The notes under the pieces are model-generated. The model did not search any database. It saw only the letters and a list, made by a program, of their open reading frames with translations, and was not told the DNA's origin. The position numbers and the translations under genes were made by a program. Positions 59,816 to 64,000 of a stretch of DNA of 64,000 bases are shown in pieces. The DNA comes from Paenibacillus tengchongensis (lineage in GTDB: Bacteria; Bacillota; Bacilli; Paenibacillales; Paenibacillaceae), in contig NZ_WACP01000010.1 in NCBI RefSeq assembly GCF_008973665.1, forward strand, positions 213,315 to 277,314, given 5' to 3'. How positions within the stretch are numbered: position 1 is the first letter of the stretch; each line of letters begins with the position of its first letter.

Positions 59816-60265
59816 CTACCTGCTGCGTTCGTAACAGGCGATATAATCCTGAACGGTGATTCTTCGGGACAGCTCGGCGATCAGCGGATAGGGGATCGCT
59901 GCGGCTTTTTTGAAGCGGATACAGGATTTACCCATGTCCAGCTTGCCGGGAACCTCTTCCGCATACCGGGTCTTGAACCAGTCCAGCAGTTCCGGATTCA
60001 TGTACAGCCCCATATGATACAGCGCGATGTAATTCTTCTGGGAAGCGATACTGATGAACGGAAGCGGCTGCGCAGGGTTAACATGGTAGCCTGCCGGGTA
60101 CAGGCTGTGCGGAACAACGAAGGCGATCATGCCGGAGCCAATCGTCTCGGCAAAGCCCTCCGGCAGATTCTCCCGGATGGTTTCTCTCATCTTAGCTACT
60201 GCCGCCTTGCGCTCTTGCGGCAGCCCGTCGATATATTGCTCAGGGGTGTTCGCTTCGTATTTCAT
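59816..60265 (-). CDS. DUF1801 (YdhG-like) protein
   Basis: The 149-aa protein starts at ATG 60265 after AGAGGAGG. It has the DUF1801 pattern (TIGSGMIAFVVPHSLYPAGY and SCIRFKKAAAIPYPLIAEL). Members of this family have been annotated as iron chaperone-like proteins; the role is not established. It follows the XRE gene by 62 bp. Confidence 0.75.
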   Translation of the reverse strand: MKYEANTPEQYIDGLPQERKAAVAKMRETIRENLPEGFAETIGSGMIAFVVPHSLYPAGYHVNPAQPLPFISIASQKNYIALYHMGLYMNPELLDWFKTRYAEEVPGKLDMGKSCIRFKKAAAIPYPLIAELSRRITVQDYIACYERSR

Positions 60266-60327
60266 ATAGCCTCCTCTGGAGTAAATGAGCTGCGTTGCAG
60301 AATAAAGCGCCGCAACCCTTATCTGGT

Positions 60328-61119
60328 TTACTTGAAAATAGACAAAATCATATTGACGAAAGGCTTCCACAGCAGCGGATACTCCCGGTTGACGGCCTCC
60401 CTGAGCTCATCGCCGTTGACACTGCTGAAAGCTCCGTTCACCACCGCCCAGGTATACGCCCCGCGGACGCTTTCGCCGACGGCAATATGCCCGCTGGCAT
60501 AACCGCCGATGGCGATACGTGAAGCGACGGCGCAGCCGCCAAATGAATACATTCCGAGGGCTAATCCCCCGACGGCGATAATGCCCACGGCCACTCCTCC
60601 GGCCGCCAGTGCTCCGCAGGCCAGTCCGCCTACAGCCAGTAGCAGCCCCAGCGCCAGACCGGCCAGACTGATCAGCCCCAGCGACACCGCTCCGAAGCAT
60701 AGTCCGCCTATGGCAATGACCCCGACCGGCAGCACACCGATGGCGACCGTACCGACGGCGATAATACCCTTGGCCACATAGATGCCGCGCCCCAGGTGAA
60801 TGTGCACCAGCGGAAGCCCGAAGCAGGTGGTCTTGCTTTTATATTCATAATGAGGCCGGGACAGGTACACCGCTGTCTTCTCCGGATACTCCGGAGCCTC
60901 ACCCGATTCCTCACTGCCGGGGCCATCCAGAACCAGATGATCCAGACTGACCCCGAACAACCGGCTCAACGCCAGCATCTTATCCATTTCCGGATAGGTC
61001 TGGCCCGACTCCCACTTGGAAACTGCCTGCCGTGAAACGCCGATCACTTCCGCCAGCTTCTCCTGGGACATTCCTTTTTCTCTTCTGTAGCCTTGCAGCT
61101 TCTCTGCAAATCCTCTCAT
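60328..61119 (-). CDS. XRE regulator with a hydrophobic Gly-repeat C-terminus
   Basis: The 263-aa protein starts after GAGGTGATCG. Residues 1-65 are a canonical XRE HTH (LAEVIGVSRQAVSKWESGQT). From about 113 to 222 the sequence is a run of hydrophobic units with Gly or Ala at every fifth position, such as GIIAVGTVAIGVLPVGVIAI and GGVAVGIIAVGGLALGM. The period of five suggests a right-handed beta-helix like pentapeptide repeat proteins, or a membrane-embedded segment; the usual A(D/N)LXX consensus is absent. The C-terminal tail (ELREAVNREYPLLWKPFVNM) is soluble. Function unknown; a membrane-linked regulator is possible. Confidence 0.7.
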   Translation of the reverse strand: MRGFAEKLQGYRREKGMSQEKLAEVIGVSRQAVSKWESGQTYPEMDKMLALSRLFGVSLDHLVLDGPGSEESGEAPEYPEKTAVYLSRPHYEYKSKTTCFGLPLVHIHLGRGIYVAKGIIAVGTVAIGVLPVGVIAIGGLCFGAVSLGLISLAGLALGLLLAVGGLACGALAAGGVAVGIIAVGGLALGMYSFGGCAVASRIAIGGYASGHIAVGESVRGAYTWAVVNGAFSSVNGDELREAVNREYPLLWKPFVNMILSIFK

Positions 61120-61299
61120 CTTCGATCACCTCATGCTAAGCTTACGCACACCGGCCTGTCCGCCGCTACCAAACAGAGCTGACAATTTGTCAACTTCAGG
61201 TTGCGGAAGCCGGAATCAGCGTTATCCTAGCATGTAATATCGGGCTGCGCCGTGATTTATAATGGCAGACCAGCCTTTCGGAAAGGGCCAGCATCACAA

Positions 61300-61692
61300 T
61301 TATTTCCTTTTCGCCTTCTTTTCTTCCGCCTTGCGCTTGTTCTCTTCCACCCGGAAGGCCGTGATTCTGCGGATCAGATCATAAGGCATCGGCTGATCAA
61401 GCGGAAAACGAACGGAGCCTTTGGCGCTTTTAAAAGCAGCAAGTTCCTCTGCAAAGGCTTCAATACCGCTAGGTGCCGGATAAAAGCCGATATGCTTCTT
61501 AAACACGGCAAAATGCACCAGATTGCCATGCAAATCAAAGGTCGGCATCTGGTAGCTGATTTTCTCGGCCGCTTCCGGCGCAGCCTCCCGTATGACTGAA
61601 CAGATCTTCTCCAGTGTATCCTGAACTTCAGCCGGTGCTGCCGCAATATATTCAGCGACCGAATTACATACAGCAGGCTTGTTAGTATCCAT
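61300..61692 (-). CDS. DUF1801 (YdhG-like) protein
   Basis: The 130-aa protein has the DUF1801 core (AAEKISYQMPTFDLHGNLVH, KHIGFYPAPSGIEAFAEEL, GSVRFPLDQPMPYDLI) and a Lys-rich tail (RKAEEKKAKRK). The ATG follows AAAGGAGAC. It is a second family member in this window and differs from the one at 59.8 kb. Confidence 0.78.
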   Translation of the reverse strand: MDTNKPAVCNSVAEYIAAAPAEVQDTLEKICSVIREAAPEAAEKISYQMPTFDLHGNLVHFAVFKKHIGFYPAPSGIEAFAEELAAFKSAKGSVRFPLDQPMPYDLIRRITAFRVEENKRKAEEKKAKRK

Positions 61693-61810
61693 TGAAGTCT
61701 CCTTTTGTCCTTTTCTTCATATATAGCATATCTACCGCTTAAGAGCCACTGCCGTTTAGGTGCACCGTATTGCCGGGAGGGTCATTGCCCAGGAAATAAT
61801 GTGGAATATA

Positions 61811-61836
61811 AAAAAACATTCCCGCTGCCGGGAATG
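61811..61836 (-). terminator. Terminator of the glycosyltransferase gene
   Basis: CATTCCCG/CGGGAATG stem with a CTGC loop, followed on the minus strand by a run of T residues, 15 bp after the stop. Confidence 0.8.
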
Positions 61837-61849
61837 CCGTCACTGCTCC

Positions 61850-62563
61850 CTAGACCTTACGTGTCGCGATACGCCGGTAATCATCCGTCACCGCAACGTG
61901 AATACTTCCTTTGAGATAGAATTTGTCTCCGGCCCTCCAGGTATGGGTTTGTTTATTCGCCCTGCGCATATAGACATAATTGTAGGGGGAAGTGGCATAC
62001 GCTTTGAAGCCTTTGCGCTCGCACTGGCGGAGAAAGTTGACATCCTCGCCGATGGAACGGTCAGGGAACAGCACCTGCTTTGCCATTTTCCTGCGGAAGA
62101 GTATGGTCCCGCCCTGCACGAAGACCACCGGTTTATCCCGTTCGTGCGGCGAGCGGATAATAAGCTGCCGGGAAGCCGACAGGTAGACCAGGCAGGCATG
62201 CTTGCCGACAATATCGCTGCCTGTTCGCTTCAGCATCCGGACCTGCTCCCGCAGATAATACGGGGAGTAGAAATCATCGTCGTCAAACTTGGCGATCAGC
62301 GGATAGCGTGCCTTGGTGATCCCGCAGTTCAGGCACTGCCCGAGCGACACTTTTTCCGGCACCTTAAACACCTTAATGTCCGGGTAAGCCCCCACCTTAC
62401 GGACATACTGCTCAAGCTTCATACTATCCTTGTTCAAAATAATGATCAGTTCTTTGTGTTTGTACTTCTGGCTCCGGAAATTGCCGACCAGGTTCTCAAA
62501 AAAACGCGGTCGGTTGGTGCATACAATTACGGAAACGCCCTCTGCGCCCGCAGCCTTGTTCAC
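61850..62563 (-). CDS. GT2-type glycosyltransferase
   Basis: The 237-aa protein has the GT-A signature near the start (VSVIVCTNRPRFFENLVGNF), a DXD-type metal site (AKFDDDDFYSPYYL) and an acceptor region with GGTILFRRKMAKQVLFPD. It likely transfers a sugar from a nucleotide donor; the acceptor is unknown. A GTG start follows AGGAGAGGAG. Isolated gene with its own terminator. Confidence 0.8.
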   Translation of the reverse strand: MNKAAGAEGVSVIVCTNRPRFFENLVGNFRSQKYKHKELIIILNKDSMKLEQYVRKVGAYPDIKVFKVPEKVSLGQCLNCGITKARYPLIAKFDDDDFYSPYYLREQVRMLKRTGSDIVGKHACLVYLSASRQLIIRSPHERDKPVVFVQGGTILFRRKMAKQVLFPDRSIGEDVNFLRQCERKGFKAYATSPYNYVYMRRANKQTHTWRAGDKFYLKGSIHVAVTDDYRRIATRKV

Positions 62564-62680
62564 AGCCGTCTCTCCTCTCCTGTCCTCTATTCAGCATATG
62601 AGCGGCGGCAAACGGCGGTGCGGGCGGCAAAGCGGGCCGTGTGAGGCAAATGTTCTGCTTTCCCGCCGCAGAGTATACAA

Positions 62681-62713
62681 AAGACCGCAGCTCATTAAAG
62701 AGCTGCGGTCTTT
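62681..62713 (-). terminator. Terminator after the TNE-repeat protein gene
   Basis: AAGACCGCAGCTC and GAGCTGCGGTCTT form a perfect 13-bp stem followed on the minus strand by TTTTGTAT. Confidence 0.85.
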
Positions 62714-62726
62714 CTCTTGCCTCAGG

Positions 62727-63401
62727 CTATTCCAGGCCATGCTGTTTGCGGATATTATACAGGCCCTGGATAATCAGCTCGGAGGGATCACGGTTCAGCT
62801 GTAAATGGGTCAACAGCATATGCAGGGGAACGGCGCATACATTCGGTCCGTCCGTAATTTCGCGGAATCCTGCCTCAAACACCGGTCCGTGCTCCTCGTT
62901 GAGGGCCAGTCCCGCGTGAAGCTCCAGCGGCGCAAATTCCTCGCGGATCGCTTCCAGAAGCTGAGGCACCAGCACGGTGTCCACAATCTTCTTGGCGCCT
63001 TCCTCGTTGGCCGGCAGATCCGGCAGCGGCTTGCCGCCCTCTGTCTTCATCAGCTCGTAGAAGAAAGAAGCCATCCAGAGCGAAGGATCATTGCCGGACT
63101 GGAATCTGGCAATGAGCTCACGCAGGAAAAAGCCGCAGGAATATAATTCATTGGCCTCATTCCGCACATGATATACAAAAATCGGACCGTAAGCCGCAAG
63201 ATTTAAAATTTGCGATTCGACGTTCTCAAACTTCATCTTTAACGCCACCGTGCCGTTGTGGTGCACGGCGCGGATCAGTTCATTCCAGTTCTCTTCGGTC
63301 ATTTTTTCCGAATTGGCTGTTTCCTGTCCGTTGGTTGGTTCATTGGTGGCTGTTTCATTGGATATCTCATTTGTTGTTTCATTGGTCGTCTCATTAGTCA
63401 T
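62727..63401 (-). CDS. Unknown protein with a Thr/Asn/Glu repeat N-terminus
   Basis: The ATG at 63401 gives 224 aa. Residues 1-30 are a low-complexity (T/S)NET repeat (TNETTNETTNEISNETATNE), encoded by a degenerate 12-bp repeat. The rest is a soluble domain with FENVESQILNLAAYGPIFVY then HVRNEANELYSCGFFLRELI and LHMLLTHLQLNRDPSELIIQ. No signal peptide or known motif. A GTG at 63413 closer to AGGAGG is an alternative start. Family not recognised. Confidence 0.65.
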   Translation of the reverse strand: MTNETTNETTNEISNETATNEPTNGQETANSEKMTEENWNELIRAVHHNGTVALKMKFENVESQILNLAAYGPIFVYHVRNEANELYSCGFFLRELIARFQSGNDPSLWMASFFYELMKTEGGKPLPDLPANEEGAKKIVDTVLVPQLLEAIREEFAPLELHAGLALNEEHGPVFEAGFREITDGPNVCAVPLHMLLTHLQLNRDPSELIIQGLYNIRKQHGLE

Positions 63402-63826
63402 GATTAAATTCACCCCGCCTCCTATCATACCACCCTAACGCTCTCAGGTAAAAATGTATATTTATAGTGTCCCGCAGTTTTGGCAATAAAACGGCAAATT
63501 TGTGAGCTTATTCGGCACTAAGGTCGGAAATCCTGGTTATTCCTGATAGCCACTGGACCTCTGTCAAGAAAGTGGACGGTTAAGCTGCGGTTTTACTTGC
63601 AGAATTGCTGCCTCTCATAAAGGGTAGCCAAGGCTGCCCGGAGGCTTGGCATCAGCCTGGTCAGACCCCTGTGAATCAAGCCGCAATGACCCGAAACGCC
63701 GAGCAGCGGTCCTTCAGTAATTGAAGGACCGCTGCTCGGTCAGATTGTCGAGAAACCCAGGTCATTCAAAGACCCTGGGTTTCTTTTGTGTTCCAAAGTT
63801 GGCCTACGAGTTGGAAAACGAGGGGG
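63402..63826. other. Intergenic region with strong hairpins beside the transposase end
   Basis: No gene is supported. The part at 63699-63739 is a perfect 18-bp stem (CCGAGCAGCGGTCCTTCA arms) with a 5-base loop. The part near 63755-63782 is a second hairpin (AAACCCAGG arms) followed on the plus strand by CTTTTGTG. The sequence near 63565-63600 (TGTCAAGAAAGTGGACGGTT) has the look of an IS3-type end, but the partner end is absent. Confidence 0.45.
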
Positions 63827-64000
63827 TTATCCCCGTTTTTCCTGGCGATCCAGGTGGATCGCCATCTTCTTCATGTTCTGCACGGCTGCCGTCATCAGTG
63901 TTTGTTCCCTGACGTTCGGCAGTCCGCGCAACCGGCAATAGCGAAACCCATGGAGCTCTTTAGCATCCGCGAAGCTTCGCTCAATCGTTTCTTTTCGTTT
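63827..64000 (-). mobile_element. 3' end of an IS1182-family transposase, cut by the window edge
   Basis: The last 57 codons read KRKETIERSFADAKELHGFR then YCRLRGLPNVREQTLMTAAV and QNMKKMAIHLDRQEKRG, ending in TAA at 63827. The ERSFAD.KELHG.RYCR.RG and T.A..QN.KK.A motifs are diagnostic of IS1182/IS4-like DDE transposases. The gene continues beyond base 64000, so completeness is unknown. Confidence 0.9.

Noticed and set aside
1..64000. CRISPR arrays, tRNA and rRNA genes
   Set aside because: No regularly spaced identical repeats of CRISPR type and no tRNA or rRNA sequence was seen on either strand; the tandem repeats found are coding or microsatellite repeats.

Overview
The window looks like a chromosome segment of a Paenibacillus-type, spore-forming, Gram-positive bacterium. 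The supporting signs are strong AGGAGG/GGGGG ribosome binding sites, frequent TTG/GTG starts, paired deoxynucleoside kinases of the Bacillus dck/dgk type, a Btr/Feu-type iron locus, ClpP, IS1182-type transposase sequence, and Spo0A-like and Fur-like boxes. The genus is an inference; no rRNA or tRNA gene is present to test it. Most genes lie on the minus strand in short operons closed by clear hairpin terminators.

Layout. 1-12.2 kb: two giant secreted multi-domain proteins in one minus-strand operon. The second runs off the left edge; two Spo0A-like boxes lie upstream of the first. 12.2-14.5 kb: an A+T-rich accessory patch with a frameshifted small gene, a SMI1/KNR4-like fragment broken by an in-frame TAG, a DUF4406-like gene and an Imm26-like immunity gene. 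14.7-16.0 kb: dgk-dck kinases. 16.2-17.9 kb: a secreted RCC1-like/stalk-domain protein. 18.0-20.4 kb: carboxynorspermidine synthase and decarboxylase (polyamine synthesis). 21.0-25.8 kb: iron-siderophore locus (Btr-like AraC regulator, two FecCD permeases, BesA-like esterase) with Fur-like sites. 26.2-29.5 kb: TetR-MMPL exporter operon. 29.5-30.5 kb: about 1 kb without a convincing gene. 30.5-36.7 kb: clpP, ECF-type sigma factor, SDR, chemotaxis receptor, a damaged VOC gene and a zinc-dependent phospholipase C-like gene. 36.9-41.6 kb: a GT4 glycosyltransferase and a sugar/glycerol-phosphate ABC importer. 41.7-47.4 kb: GNAT remnant, UbiD-type decarboxylase, flavoprotein monooxygenase, two small proteins and a hydrolase. 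47.5-49.8 kb: a small basic protein divergent from an intracellular subtilase, then a GNAT. 50.0-58.8 kb: resistance-like genes: two nucleotidyltransferases, a UvrA paralogue and an APH-like kinase, then an AraC-GyrI regulator and two MerR regulators, one fused to a GGDEF-like domain. 59.0-63.4 kb: small regulators, two DUF1801 proteins, an XRE protein with an unusual hydrophobic repeat, a glycosyltransferase and an unknown protein. 63.8-64.0 kb: the 3' end of an IS1182-family transposase.

The most interesting signals are: the nucleotidyltransferase-UvrA-kinase operon; the MerR/MerR-GGDEF pair whose two promoters share the 19-bp MerR spacer and similar dyads; the XRE protein with Gly-every-five hydrophobic repeats; the Spo0A-like boxes ahead of the giant-protein operon; and several dead or damaged genes that sit partly below the usual ORF length cutoff (SMI1 fragment, frameshifted 68-codon gene, GNAT tail, VOC with internal deletion). 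No CRISPR array, prophage or complete transposon was seen.
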